DNA of 9,917 bases from Aliarcobacter sp. (GTDB taxonomy: Bacteria; Campylobacterota; Campylobacteria; Campylobacterales; Arcobacteraceae). The translations under genes and the position numbers were made by a program. Positions 1 through 6,917 of this stretch are shown here, piece after piece. Numbering within the stretch: the first letter of the stretch is position 1; every line of letters begins with the position of its first letter. The notes below the pieces were generated by a model. The model was not told the origin of the DNA and made no database searches. It saw only the letters and a list, made by a program, of their open reading frames with translations. The stretch covers positions 1 to 9,917 of the forward strand of contig JAGOHQ010000022.1 of NCBI GenBank assembly GCA_017996075.1. The letters are read 5' to 3'.

Positions 1-221
1 CCTATTTGGATTACATTGTAACCAACAGAAGTTAATCCACTAACAAGTGCATTTTCAATCATATATCCGCTTCTTCTTGTATCTTTACCTACAAGAATTT
101 TATTTGTTGTTGAGTGCTTCCTAAAATAAATTCCAGCTGCTTGCGCTAATTTTATAACTGTAATAACATCTAAAAACTCTCCAGCCTTTCCTCTAACTCC
201 GTCTGTTCCAAATAGTTTCAT
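1..221 (-). CDS. glmM: Phosphoglucosamine mutase, N-terminal part (cut by window edge)
   Basis: GlmM converts glucosamine-6-phosphate to glucosamine-1-phosphate in the cytoplasm, on the way to UDP-GlcNAc for peptidoglycan and lipid A. Only the first 73 codons are present. The protein begins [11 protein letters not shown], the conserved start of GlmM, and continues through an [11 protein letters not shown] segment (about residues 42-52) typical of domain 1 of alpha-D-phosphohexomutases. The catalytic phosphoserine loop (TASHNP type, near residue 100) lies outside the window. The start ATG is at 219-221 (minus), preceded by a purine-rich AGGAAG at 227-232. The gene is divergent from rpsT, and glmM beside rpsT-prfA matches gene order I recall from Helicobacter. 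The other hexomutases (PgmB/ManB type) are less likely because their N-termini differ from this one. Confidence 0.95.
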   Translation of the reverse strand, partial: MKLFGTDGVRGKAGEFLDVITVIKLAQAAGIYFRKHSTTNKILVGKDTRRSGYMIENALVSGLTSVGYNVIQI

Positions 222-259
222 TAAATCTTCCTAAAATTAAACTCTATTTAAGTTATTTT

Positions 260-275
260 GGATAGTATTCTATCC
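260..275. promoter_or_regulatory. Palindromic divergent promoter region between glmM and rpsT
   Basis: GGATAG-TATT-CTATCC is a perfect inverted repeat (6-bp arms, 4-base centre) in the 83-base gap between the divergent glmM and rpsT genes. It contains overlapping -10-like hexamers on both strands: TAGTAT on plus (263-268) and TAGAAT on minus (267-272). No convincing -35 element is seen, which is usual for sigma-70 promoters in Campylobacterota. The promoter role is inferred from position and sequence. The palindrome could instead be a repressor site or, in a longer transcript, a small hairpin. Confidence 0.45.
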
Positions 276-304
276 TTTAAAAATTTATAAAGAGGTTAAA
301 TAAA

Positions 305-565
305 ATGGCAAATCATAAATCTTCTGAGAAGAGAGCTAGACAAACATTAGTAAAAACTATAAGAAATAGATTTTACAAAACAAGAATTAAAAACATCACT
401 AAAGATGTTATTGCAGCAGTAGAAAGTGCTGATAAAGAAAAAGCAGTAGTTGCTATGAAAGTTGCAAATAAATACTTCCACCACTGCGTTTCAAAAGGTA
501 TTTTAGCAAAAGGTACAGCTTCTAGAAAAGTAAGCAGACTTCAACTAAAAGTTAATGCTATATAA
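305..565 (+). CDS. rpsT: 30S ribosomal protein S20
   Basis: S20 is a primary 16S rRNA-binding protein of the small ribosomal subunit. The 86-residue length is normal for the family. The protein is very basic, starting [13 protein letters not shown] and ending with a [16 protein letters not shown] segment, both hallmarks of S20. The ATG at 305 follows an AGAGG Shine-Dalgarno at 291-295. It lies 3 bases upstream of prfA, so the two are almost certainly co-transcribed, which links a ribosomal protein with a translation termination factor. Expression probably starts from the palindromic region at 260-275. Confidence 0.98.
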   Translation: MANHKSSEKRARQTLVKTIRNRFYKTRIKNITKDVIAAVESADKEKAVVAMKVANKYFHHCVSKGILAKGTASRKVSRLQLKVNAI

Positions 566-568
566 TTT

Positions 569-1636
569 ATGCTAAAAGACAAACTCCAACCTTTTATTAC
601 TAGATCAGAGGAGATTACAAATTTATTGATGTCTCCTGACATAACTAGTGATATAAAAAGAATGACAACTCTGTCAAAAGAGCAATCAAGTATAGAACCA
701 ATTGTTAGAAAAGCAAAAGAGTATATAAAAGTTCTTGAAAATATTGAAGAGAACAGAAGTATGCTTGATGATTCTGAGCTGGGTGATTTAGCGAAAGAAG
801 AGTTAAAAGAACTTGAGCAAAAAAAACCTATTTTGGAAGATGAGATAAAGCTTCTTATGATTCCAAAAGATCCAAATGATGATAGAAATATATATTTGGA
901 GCTTAGAGCTGGAACAGGCGGAGATGAAGCTGCACTTTTTGTTGGAGATTTGTTTCGTGGTTATTTGCGATATGCAGAAAACAATGACTGGAAAGTTGAA
1001 ATAATGAGTTCAAGTGATAGTGAAGCTGGTGGCTACAAAGAGATTGTAATACTTGTAAAGGGTGACCATGTTTACTCAAAGCTAAAATTTGAAGGTGGAA
1101 CTCACAGAGTTCAAAGAGTTCCAGCAACAGAGTCTCAAGGTAGAGTTCACACTTCTGCAATTACAGTTGCTGTTATGCCAGAAGTTGATGATGTTGAAGT
1201 TGAGATAAATGAAAATGACCTTAAAATTGATGTAATGCGTGCAAGTGGAAATGGTGGACAATCTGTAAATACTACCGATTCTGCTGTAAGAATTACTCAT
1301 ATTCCTTCAGGTATTGTTGTAACAAATCAAGACCAAAAATCTCAACACAAAAATAAAGATAGAGCCATGAAAGTTCTTAAAGCTAAACTTTTTGAAATTG
1401 AGATGCAAAAAAAGATGGAAGCTGAGGGTGCAAATAGAAAAGAGCAAGTAGGAACTGGAGATAGAAGTGGAAGAATTAGAACTTATAATTTTCCACAAAA
1501 TCGTCTAAGTGACCACAGAATAAATCTAACTTTATATCGACTTGACTATATTCTTCAAGATGGTCTGTTTGATGAGGTAATTGATCCTCTTATTGCTGAT
1601 CATCAATCAAGACTTATCGAAGCAAATGGGCTATAA
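569..1636 (+). CDS. prfA: Peptide chain release factor 1 (RF1)
   Basis: RF1 reads UAA and UAG stop codons in the ribosomal A site and triggers hydrolysis of peptidyl-tRNA. The 355-residue length is typical. The stop-codon recognition tripeptide is PAT at residues 185-187, which marks RF1 rather than RF2 (SPF). The catalytic GGQ motif is at 229-231 in the context [18 protein letters not shown]. There is no programmed frameshift, as expected for RF1. The ATG at 569 comes 3 bases after the rpsT stop codon and has no clear Shine-Dalgarno of its own, so initiation is probably coupled to rpsT translation. The 3' end is built into a terminator: the GGGCT arm spans the last codons and the stop codon lies in the loop. 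Confidence 0.98.
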   Translation: MLKDKLQPFITRSEEITNLLMSPDITSDIKRMTTLSKEQSSIEPIVRKAKEYIKVLENIEENRSMLDDSELGDLAKEELKELEQKKPILEDEIKLLMIPKDPNDDRNIYLELRAGTGGDEAALFVGDLFRGYLRYAENNDWKVEIMSSSDSEAGGYKEIVILVKGDHVYSKLKFEGGTHRVQRVPATESQGRVHTSAITVAVMPEVDDVEVEINENDLKIDVMRASGNGGQSVNTTDSAVRITHIPSGIVVTNQDQKSQHKNKDRAMKVLKAKLFEIEMQKKMEAEGANRKEQVGTGDRSGRIRTYNFPQNRLSDHRINLTLYRLDYILQDGLFDEVIDPLIADHQSRLIEANGL

Positions 1637-1652
1637 AAGCCCTTTTTGTTTT
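1628..1652 (+). terminator. Intrinsic terminator of rpsT-prfA
   Basis: GGGCT (1628-1632), a 5-base loop holding most of the prfA stop codon, and AGCCC (1638-1642) form a 5-bp stem, followed by TTTTTGTTTT. The hairpin has no comparable T-run in the minus direction, so it ends the plus-strand operon rather than serving both converging transcripts. Confidence 0.75.
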
Positions 1653-1671
1653 AATCTATAAATTCTATTTT

Positions 1672-2148
1672 TTAAATAACAAATTTTTCAATTAGTTGCC
1701 AAACTCCAGCTGTACAAATTCCAGCAAAAATTCCAGCAACAACATCATCGCCCATTACTCCTAATCCACCTTTTACATCTCTATCTATTTTCCCAATAAT
1801 AGATGGTTTCCAAATATCAAAGATTCTAAAAAATATAAAAGCAACAGGAGCTAAAATGAAAACATTTTCACTATTTATTCCACAAATAGCTAAAGCTATC
1901 CACATACCAGCTAATTCATCTATTACAATTTCACTACTATCGTGTTTCCCAATCTCTTTTTCATAAAGATCTATTTGTTTTATAGCTATTATAGTTATTA
2001 AAATAGATAGTAGAAATAGAGATGATGTGTGTAAAAACTCAAGTAAAATAACTCCTAAAATTAAAGATACAAAACTTCCAACAGTTCCAGGTGCTTTTGG
2101 ACTTAATCCACTAAATCCAACAGTTAAGAAAAATTTTCTAAAATTCAT
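1672..2148 (-). CDS. pgpA: Phosphatidylglycerophosphatase A
   Basis: PgpA removes the phosphate from phosphatidylglycerol phosphate to give phosphatidylglycerol at the inner membrane. The 158-residue protein carries the family motifs in order: SPKAPGTVGS (16-25), an IVIDELAGMW block (75-84), FFRIFDIWKP (106-115) and GGLGVMGDD (127-135), the last rich in acidic residues expected to bind Mg2+. Hydrophobic stretches around residues 26-39, 43-57, 80-90, 97-110 and 136-150 fit a multi-pass membrane protein. The ATG at 2146-2148 follows AAAAAGAAG on the minus strand. It is the last gene of the ispDF - regulator - pgpA run, starting 2 bases after the regulator stop codon, and it converges on prfA. 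No strong terminator for it was found. Confidence 0.95.
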   Translation of the reverse strand: MNFRKFFLTVGFSGLSPKAPGTVGSFVSLILGVILLEFLHTSSLFLLSILITIIAIKQIDLYEKEIGKHDSSEIVIDELAGMWIALAICGINSENVFILAPVAFIFFRIFDIWKPSIIGKIDRDVKGGLGVMGDDVVAGIFAGICTAGVWQLIEKFVI

Positions 2149-2150
2149 AG

Positions 2151-3041
2151 TTACTTCTTTTTATCAATTTCTAGTTTTTTTCTCTTTTCCCAAAGAGATT
2201 TTCTAGATATTCCTAACCTTTTTGAAAGTTCTGTATCAGGGTATCTATTTTGATGATTTATTACTATAGTTTTTATATAATCGTTTATTGACATAATTTG
2301 ACTATGATCTAAAGATTTATTTTTACTATTAAAAACTACTTTTTTGTGAGTAAATTCATCATCGCTCTCTAAAGAACAAATTACACATTTTTTATCTAGA
2401 ATCTGTTTTATTAGTTGATCTTTTACATTTCTTTTTAAAGTATGATAATCAGTAAGGTAAATAATAGTTCTTTCAAAATTATTTGTTATCTGTTTTTGCC
2501 AATTTGCTGAAGATAAGGAGATAAATTTTATTGGTAAATCTACTTTTTTTGCAATTTCAAAAACAAGTTTATCAGCATAACTTTGAAAATTTGTCTCTAT
2601 TAATAAAGGGAATGAAAGAGGAACTAATACATCTTTTATATCAATATCACTCATAGTAAATTCGAAATAATCTTTTAATACTTTAAGCTCTCTTCTTATA
2701 GCTCTACACTCTTTATAGTGATAAATCTTTCTAACTAATTCATCCATTAAAAATGGCTTCATAATATAATCTTTTGCTCCATCTTTAATAGGGTTTGTTA
2801 CAGTTTCATCTGAAATATAAGATACTAAAAGAAGTATTATTGAATTTTGACCATATTTTTTAATAACACCTTTTACTATAGAACTTGAGATTGATGTTGA
2901 AAGAAGTACAATATCATACTCTTTTGTTAAATTTTCAAGATTTACATTTTCTACAAAATCACAGTTATGACCATCATCAAGAAGTCTTGAAACAACTTTC
3001 TGTGCTAGATAAACTTCATTTTCAATTATTAGTATATTCAT
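2151..3041 (-). CDS. cemR: Atypical orphan response regulator, HP1021/Cj1608 (CemR) family
   Basis: This looks like a DNA-binding regulator with a degenerate receiver domain (residues about 1-115) and a Fis-like helix-turn-helix at the C-terminus (about 268-292, LSKRLGISRKSLWEKRKKL). The phospho-acceptor position in YDIVLLS is Ser48 instead of Asp, and the acidic pocket reads E7-N8-E9. Ser74 and the KP pair (K95-P96) are kept. Canonical phosphorylation is therefore not expected. The central part (about 120-260) matches no domain I can name. It has cysteines at 27, 112, 219 and 222, the last two as CVIC. The family call rests on the 296-residue length, the Asp-to-Ser change, and the ispDF / pgpA neighbours as I recall them for Cj1608. 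Known relatives are HP1021 (replication, redox and metabolism) and CemR in Campylobacter and Arcobacter (energy metabolism). The gene starts 1 base after ispDF ends, without a clear Shine-Dalgarno, suggesting coupling. Confidence 0.85.
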   Translation of the reverse strand: MNILIIENEVYLAQKVVSRLLDDGHNCDFVENVNLENLTKEYDIVLLSTSISSSIVKGVIKKYGQNSIILLLVSYISDETVTNPIKDGAKDYIMKPFLMDELVRKIYHYKECRAIRRELKVLKDYFEFTMSDIDIKDVLVPLSFPLLIETNFQSYADKLVFEIAKKVDLPIKFISLSSANWQKQITNNFERTIIYLTDYHTLKRNVKDQLIKQILDKKCVICSLESDDEFTHKKVVFNSKNKSLDHSQIMSINDYIKTIVINHQNRYPDTELSKRLGISRKSLWEKRKKLEIDKKK

Positions 3042-3042
3042 T

Positions 3043-4164
3043 TTATTTAGTCCAATCGTAATATCTTAAATTTGTCATAGCTTGTACAACTACTCCTTCT
3101 TCTCTTCCAACAGCACCTAACTTTTCAGCTGTTGATGCTTTGATATTTATAAATTGCTTTGGAAGATTTAAAAGTTTTGATAAACTACTTTTTATCTCAT
3201 TTTTATGAGGATTTATTTTTGGTTTTTGAGCAATTATTGTAATATCAATGTTTACAAGCTCATATCCAACATTATTTACAAAACTTATAATTTTTTGTAA
3301 AAGTATTTTTGAGTCGATTCCTTTAAATTTATCATCAGTATCTGGGAAAAACTCTCCAATATCACCAGCTCCAATAGCACCTAAAAGGGCATCAATTAAA
3401 GAGTGGATTAAAACATCACCATCACTGTGAGCTTTAAATCCATAATCATATGGCAATTTTACACCACCTAAAAACATCTCTTTTTTATCTTCAAAACTAT
3501 GAATATCATATCCAATTCCAACAAATTGTGTTTTAGCTGGAGCTTTTAGACATGGAATTTGTGAAATATCTTCAAAAAAAGTTAGTTTTTTACTAGCGAT
3601 ATCACCTTTTATATAAAATATATCTTCACCTATATTTTTTATAGCACTACTTTCATCTGTAAATTCAATATCTTTTGAAATTGCTTTTCTTAGGATATCA
3701 CTATTTGATAACTGAGGAGTTTGAATAAGTTTTACATCTTCTCTATTAATAGTATTTTGCTCAAAGATAACAGTATCACTTACATCTAAAATTGGAACTA
3801 TACAAGAGGCTTTGCTTTTATTTTGGATTAAATCAGAAATAATATTTTTGCTAATACAAGCACGTGCAACATCGCTTATCATTACATAAGGAGTATCAAC
3901 AAATTCTAAAGCATTTTTTATAGAATTTTGTCTTGTATCTCCACCTTCAACATAAATAAAATCATCACTAAAGTTTTTCATGTAGCTTAACTCATCTTTA
4001 TGTGAAACGACAATAGTTTTTGAAAAATTAGAAAAAGAAGTTAATCTATTTGTAACATTTAACCACAGTGGTTCATTGTCAATCCTAATCCACTGTTTTT
4101 TACATAAATTATCAAATCTTGTAGAGTTTCCAGCACATAAAACAACTAAAGTAATATCTTTCAA
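3043..4164 (-). CDS. ispDF: Bifunctional IspD/IspF enzyme of the MEP isoprenoid pathway
   Basis: The N-terminal IspD domain (about 1-205) makes CDP-methylerythritol from MEP and CTP. The C-terminal IspF domain (about 214-373) cyclises CDP-ME-2-phosphate to MEcPP. IspD signatures are LCAGNSTRF (9-17) with KKQ (22-24), GGDTRQNS (74-81), SDVAR (97-101) and QTPQ (148-151). In IspF, GYDIH supplies D220 and H222, and SDGDVLIH supplies H254 for the zinc site. The fused form is usual in Campylobacterota; IspE, which acts between the two steps, is not in this window. The best start is TTG at 4162-4164 (minus strand), because AAAGG (4172-4176) lies 7 bases upstream and the encoded MKDITLVVLCAG matches the family start. 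It opens the operon with the regulator and pgpA. Confidence 0.96.
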   Translation of the reverse strand: MKDITLVVLCAGNSTRFDNLCKKQWIRIDNEPLWLNVTNRLTSFSNFSKTIVVSHKDELSYMKNFSDDFIYVEGGDTRQNSIKNALEFVDTPYVMISDVARACISKNIISDLIQNKSKASCIVPILDVSDTVIFEQNTINREDVKLIQTPQLSNSDILRKAISKDIEFTDESSAIKNIGEDIFYIKGDIASKKLTFFEDISQIPCLKAPAKTQFVGIGYDIHSFEDKKEMFLGGVKLPYDYGFKAHSDGDVLIHSLIDALLGAIGAGDIGEFFPDTDDKFKGIDSKILLQKIISFVNNVGYELVNIDITIIAQKPKINPHKNEIKSSLSKLLNLPKQFINIKASTAEKLGAVGREEGVVVQAMTNLRYYDWTK

Positions 4165-4185
4165 TTATAAACCTTTGAGTAAAAA

Positions 4186-4220
4186 AGTTACATATAGTAA
4201 CTAAATGTTACTTATAATAC
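4186..4220 (-). promoter_or_regulatory. Promoter/operator region of the ispDF operon with phased GTTAC repeats
   Basis: GTTAC (4187-4191), GTAAC (4197-4201) and GTTAC (4207-4211) alternate in orientation with exact 5-base spacers, giving a 10-base period, close to one helical turn. Minus-strand -10-like hexamers TATTAT (4214-4219) and TACTAT (4194-4199) overlap or adjoin the array. The right-hand copy reads TGTTACT (4206-4212), which fits the HP1021-box consensus TGTTWCW as I recall it. A second TGTTACT sits at 4252-4258. Promoter and operator roles are inferred. Confidence 0.45.
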
Positions 4221-4261
4221 TTTTAAGAATTGCTCTTTATATTGTCATTTATGTTACTTAT
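4205..4261. repeat. 11-base direct repeat ATGTTACTTAT (two copies)
   Basis: ATGTTACTTAT occurs at 4205-4215 and 4251-4261, 46 bases apart. The second copy lies in the 3' end of the HDOD gene. A related GTAACTTATA lies at 5087-5096, upstream of the HDOD gene. Each 11-mer contains a TGTTWCW box. Confidence 0.6.
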
Positions 4262-5041
4262 TGTAGTAATAAACCCATTACTATCTAATCCAAATAACTC
4301 AATTTCATTAATAGCTTTTTTTATATTTTGTTCCAATAATGGCTCTCTTAAATTTGAAACAAGAGTAACAATATCCAAAATAAGAGCTTTTAGTCTAAAC
4401 TCATTTGGACAATTTTTCAAATCTTTTGAAAATAAGATTGGAAATATAATATTGTGACTTAAACCCCAATTCTTAAGTATATTTGAGCTTATTCTTTGAG
4501 CATTAAAACCTATAAATTTCTCTTCAGCTTTGCTCATATTCGAGTTATTTATTTCACTTAAAAACTGCTCAGTTAGTTTATGTTCGCTTATTGCTTTTGA
4601 AATAAGAGGTTTTGCTAAATCTTGTAAAAATGCTGGAATAAGAAGCTCATCTTTTAGTTTTTTATCACTATTTTTTAACCACATTTCAACAATTAACATT
4701 GAAAGAGTATTTGAATATAAAAAATCATCAAAAGTTACAGCATATGAAAAGAGATTTGTTTTTATACTTCTACAAAAGCATAAAGATGTTGCCAATGCAC
4801 AAACAAACTCTAAACTAGTAATTGAGATAAAATTTTGTATATTTTTTGGTTTATTAAAAAAGTCAAATATTTGAAAATCCATAATTTTTAAAATATCTAA
4901 ATGAAGATTTTTATCTTTTTTTATAATCATAGCAAGTTGTTTAAAATTTCTATTTTTTGATTTTCTAAAACTATCTAACTCTATGATAATTTCTGGTAAA
5001 TTTGGTATGTTTTGTAAATATTTTGCGAAATTTTTTATCAT
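4223..5041 (-). CDS. HDOD-domain protein (putative signalling output protein)
   Basis: HDOD domains are HD-like modules without a complete metal-binding HD signature, found in signalling and regulatory proteins; the biochemical role here cannot be read from sequence. The 272-residue protein opens with IPNLPEIIIELDSFRKS (about 11-27), then QLAMIIKKDKNLHLDILKIM (35-54), matching the LPxLP ... LAxIIxxDPxLxxKLLRLxN pattern of HDOD. A weak SITSLEFVCAL segment follows (about 73-83). No receiver, GGDEF or EAL domain and no signal peptide is seen, so it is a stand-alone HDOD protein. The start ATG at 5039-5041 has only a distant AGG upstream, so the initiation site is less certain. It points the same way as the ispDF operon, 58 bases upstream, and could read into it. 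Confidence 0.8.
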   Translation of the reverse strand: MIKNFAKYLQNIPNLPEIIIELDSFRKSKNRNFKQLAMIIKKDKNLHLDILKIMDFQIFDFFNKPKNIQNFISITSLEFVCALATSLCFCRSIKTNLFSYAVTFDDFLYSNTLSMLIVEMWLKNSDKKLKDELLIPAFLQDLAKPLISKAISEHKLTEQFLSEINNSNMSKAEEKFIGFNAQRISSNILKNWGLSHNIIFPILFSKDLKNCPNEFRLKALILDIVTLVSNLREPLLEQNIKKAINEIELFGLDSNGFITTISNINDNIKSNS

Positions 5042-5073
5042 TTTGTCTAAAAACCTATTATGAAATAAGGATG

Positions 5074-5079
5074 ATTATA
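5074..5079 (-). promoter_or_regulatory. Candidate -10 element for the HDOD gene
   Basis: The minus strand reads TATAAT, a perfect -10 hexamer, 32 bases before the HDOD start codon. The DNA around it is A/T-rich and no good -35 is visible. A GTAAC copy (5087-5091) lies just upstream of it. Confidence 0.5.
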
Positions 5080-5158
5080 TAAAATTGTAACTTATACTAA
5101 AGGTATTAAATATAATTAAGCTATAAAAGAAAATTAATATGCTTTTAAATATTCTTTA

Positions 5159-5167
5159 TGCTAGAAT
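5159..5167 (+). promoter_or_regulatory. Extended -10 promoter of the thiC leader
   Basis: TGCTAGAAT is an extended -10 element (TG-N-TAGAAT). Its expected transcription start, about 7 bases downstream, falls right at the first base of the riboswitch P1 stem. No clear -35 is seen. Confidence 0.6.
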
Positions 5168-5173
5168 ATTTTT

Positions 5174-5257
5174 TTTATTGCGGGGGGACGCTTTGGCGTT
5201 GAGAAGGTAAAACCTGACCCTTTGAACCTGATGGTTAAGACCAGCGTAGGAAGTAAA
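5174..5257 (+). promoter_or_regulatory. Thiamine pyrophosphate (TPP, THI-box) riboswitch
   Basis: The conserved THI-box pieces occur in order: GGGG near 5182, GGCGTTGAGA (5195-5204, the CUGAGA-type loop), ACCCTTTGAACCTGAT (5217-5232) and a GTTAAGACCAGCGTAGGAAG block (5234-5253). P1 can form between TTTATT (5174-5179) and AGTAAA (5252-5257). The aptamer binds TPP in nascent mRNA, and thiamine synthesis downstream (thiC) is its normal target. The terminator at 5303-5336 is its probable expression platform. Confidence 0.95.
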
Positions 5258-5302
5258 TTTTAAAAATTAAATTTGATAAAGCTAAAATAGATAAAATTTA
5301 AT

Positions 5303-5336
5303 AAAAAGTACTTTCTTTTGAGAGTACTTTTTTTTT
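5303..5336 (+). terminator. Riboswitch-controlled intrinsic terminator before thiC
   Basis: A 13-bp stem (5303-5315 with 5320-5332, one G-U pair, TTTT loop) runs into a nine-T tail (5328-5336). It sits between the TPP aptamer and thiC. Its 5' arm TACTTTCT (5309-5316) can instead pair with AGGAAGTA (5248-5255), which includes the 3' strand of aptamer P1. TPP binding would therefore free the terminator and lower thiC transcription. Confidence 0.85.
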
Positions 5337-5388
5337 GCTCAAAATTTGTCTTAGCAATAAAGAAAATAATATTAATTTAGGAGCAAAA

Positions 5389-6750
5389 ATGCAAGATATA
5401 CACAAATGGTTAGAAGAACACAAAAACGATGAAGTAAGAACTCAAATGTATTATGCAAAACAGGGAGTTATAACTCCTCATATGGAGTATGTTGCAAAAG
5501 TTGAAAATCTTGATGCTGAATTTATAAGAAGTGAAATTGCAAGAGGAAGACTTATAATTCCTGCAAATGTAAATCATACAAATCAAATTCCTATGGCTAT
5601 TGGAATTGCAAGTTCTTGTAAAATAAATGCAAATATTGGAAGTTCAGCACTAGCAAGTGATGTTAGTAAAGAGATTGAAAAAGTTGATGTTTGTTTAAAG
5701 TATGGTGCTGATACTATCATGGATTTAAGTACAGGTGGAGATTTGGATATGATTAGAAAGGCTGTTATAACTCATTCTACAGTTCCAATTGGTACAGTTC
5801 CTATTTATCAAATACTACATGATGTAAAAGATAAAATAGAGGATTTAAGTATTGAAAAAATGCTTGAAGTTATTGAAAGACAAGCACAACAAGGTGTTTC
5901 TTATTTCACAATCCATGCTGGATTTTTACTTGAATTTATGCCACATATTGCAAAAAGAAAGATGGGAATAGTTTCAAGAGGTGGTTCATTAATGGCTGCT
6001 TGGATGATGCACTATCACAAAGAGAATCCATTTAATACAGCTTTTGATAAAATCTTAGATATTTGTAGAAAGTATGATGTATCTTTATCTTTGGGTGATA
6101 GTTTAAGACCAGGATGTTTAGCAGATGCCTCTGATGAAGCACAATTAAGAGAGTTAAAAGTTCTTGGAGATTTGACTTTAAGAGCTTGGGAAAAAGATGT
6201 ACAAGTTATGATTGAAGGACCTGGGCATGTGCCTTTAAATCAAATTGAGCGAAATATGAAGATAGAAAAAGAGTATTGTCATGAAGCTCCTTTTTATATT
6301 TTAGGACCTCTTACAACTGATATTGCTGCTGGATATGATCACATTTCAAGTGCAATTGGTGCGGCTGTTGGTGGTTGGCATGGAGCTAGTATGCTTTGTT
6401 ATGTTACTCCAAAAGAGCATTTAGGATTACCAAATGCTGAAGATGTTAGAAATGGAATTATTGCATATAAAATTGCAGCTCATAGTGCCGATATAGCAAG
6501 AGGAAGAAAAGGTGCAAGAGATATTGATGATGAGATGAGTGATGCAAGATACGCATTTAATTGGAACAAACAGTTTGAACTTTGTTTAGATCCAGATCGA
6601 GCAAGAGAGTATCACGATGAAACTTTACCTCAAGATGTATTTAAAGAAGCAGAGTTTTGCTCAATGTGTGGACCAAAGTTTTGTTCATATAAGATAACTC
6701 AAAAAATTGTAAAAGAGCATGGTGAAGCAATAGATAACATGGTAGGGTAA
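5389..6750 (+). CDS. thiC: Phosphomethylpyrimidine synthase ThiC
   Basis: ThiC is a radical-SAM enzyme that rearranges aminoimidazole ribotide into HMP phosphate, the pyrimidine half of thiamine. The 453-residue protein has the family blocks NTGS-like region [53 protein letters not shown] and [12 protein letters not shown]. The C-terminal CX2CX4C cluster motif is C424, C427 and C432, which binds the 4Fe-4S cluster. I chose the ATG at 5389 because AGGAG (5379-5383) lies 5 bases upstream. The same frame stays open back to a TTG at 5335, but that codon lies inside the leader terminator and would add 18 unrelated residues. Control is by the TPP riboswitch and attenuator. No terminator is evident after the stop codon. 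Confidence 0.98.
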   Translation: MQDIHKWLEEHKNDEVRTQMYYAKQGVITPHMEYVAKVENLDAEFIRSEIARGRLIIPANVNHTNQIPMAIGIASSCKINANIGSSALASDVSKEIEKVDVCLKYGADTIMDLSTGGDLDMIRKAVITHSTVPIGTVPIYQILHDVKDKIEDLSIEKMLEVIERQAQQGVSYFTIHAGFLLEFMPHIAKRKMGIVSRGGSLMAAWMMHYHKENPFNTAFDKILDICRKYDVSLSLGDSLRPGCLADASDEAQLRELKVLGDLTLRAWEKDVQVMIEGPGHVPLNQIERNMKIEKEYCHEAPFYILGPLTTDIAAGYDHISSAIGAAVGGWHGASMLCYVTPKEHLGLPNAEDVRNGIIAYKIAAHSADIARGRKGARDIDDEMSDARYAFNWNKQFELCLDPDRAREYHDETLPQDVFKEAEFCSMCGPKFCSYKITQKIVKEHGEAIDNMVG

Positions 6751-6778
6751 TTTAAGACAAAAATTATCCTAATTAAAA

Positions 6779-6784
6779 TATAAT
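6779..6784 (+). promoter_or_regulatory. Candidate -10 element for mrp or a leader RNA
   Basis: TATAAT, a perfect -10 hexamer, lies 28 bases after the thiC stop codon. AAGACA at 6754-6759 is a poor -35 with a long 19-base spacer. Transcription would start near 6791, just before the structured mrp leader. Confidence 0.5.
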
Positions 6785-6801
6785 ACTCTTCTGGTTATGA
6801 G

Positions 6802-6825
6802 ATGGTTCCTTTTTTTATAGGGAAC
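6802..6825 (+). repeat. 24-base repeat, copy 1
   Basis: Identical over 24 bases to 6918-6941 (begins ATGGTTCC, seven-T run, ends ATAGGGAAC). Its left arm CCTTTTTTTATAGG can pair, across a GAA loop, with 6825-6838 at 13 of 14 positions as RNA, five of them G-U pairs. The same 14 bases could instead pair with the mrp Shine-Dalgarno arm at 6941-6954. Confidence 0.85.
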
Positions 6826-6917
6826 TTGTGGAATAAGGCTTCGTTCTCGAAGCCCTTTAGGATTTTGCTACTTTTAGGAATTTTTTATAAATTCCGTTGA
6901 AAAGTAGTTTATGTGAT

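Larger units (their letters stand above)
5042..5388. other. 347-base intergenic control region between the HDOD gene and thiC
   Basis: This stretch has no protein gene. It holds the leftward HDOD promoter candidate (5074-5079), the rightward thiC promoter candidate (5159-5167), a TPP riboswitch (5174-5257), an A/T-rich linker, an intrinsic terminator (5303-5336) and the thiC ribosome binding site (5379-5383). I see nothing functional in 5100-5150. Confidence 0.85.

Noticed and set aside
819..826. A8 tract in prfA as a slippage or phase-variation site
   Set aside because: The frame is intact through it, and RF1 is essential. Such runs are expected in DNA this A-rich.
4230..4874. Plus-strand open frames at 4230-4457 and 4530-4874
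   Set aside because: They lie wholly antisense to the HDOD gene, resemble no family, and have no ribosome binding sites. The same holds for plus-strand frames inside ispDF and ectB and for minus-strand frames inside prfA.
5182..5187. G6 tract in the riboswitch as a phase-variable homopolymer
   Set aside because: It is short, and it coincides with the conserved GGGG of the TPP aptamer.
5335..5388. TTG-initiated N-terminal extension of thiC
   Set aside because: The TTG lies in the T-tail of the riboswitch terminator and has no ribosome binding site, while ATG 5389 has an AGGAG at the right distance and gives a normal ThiC start.
6810..6816. T7 run in repeat copy 1 as the thiC terminator
   Set aside because: There is no stem immediately upstream of the T-run; the run is itself an arm of a hairpin.
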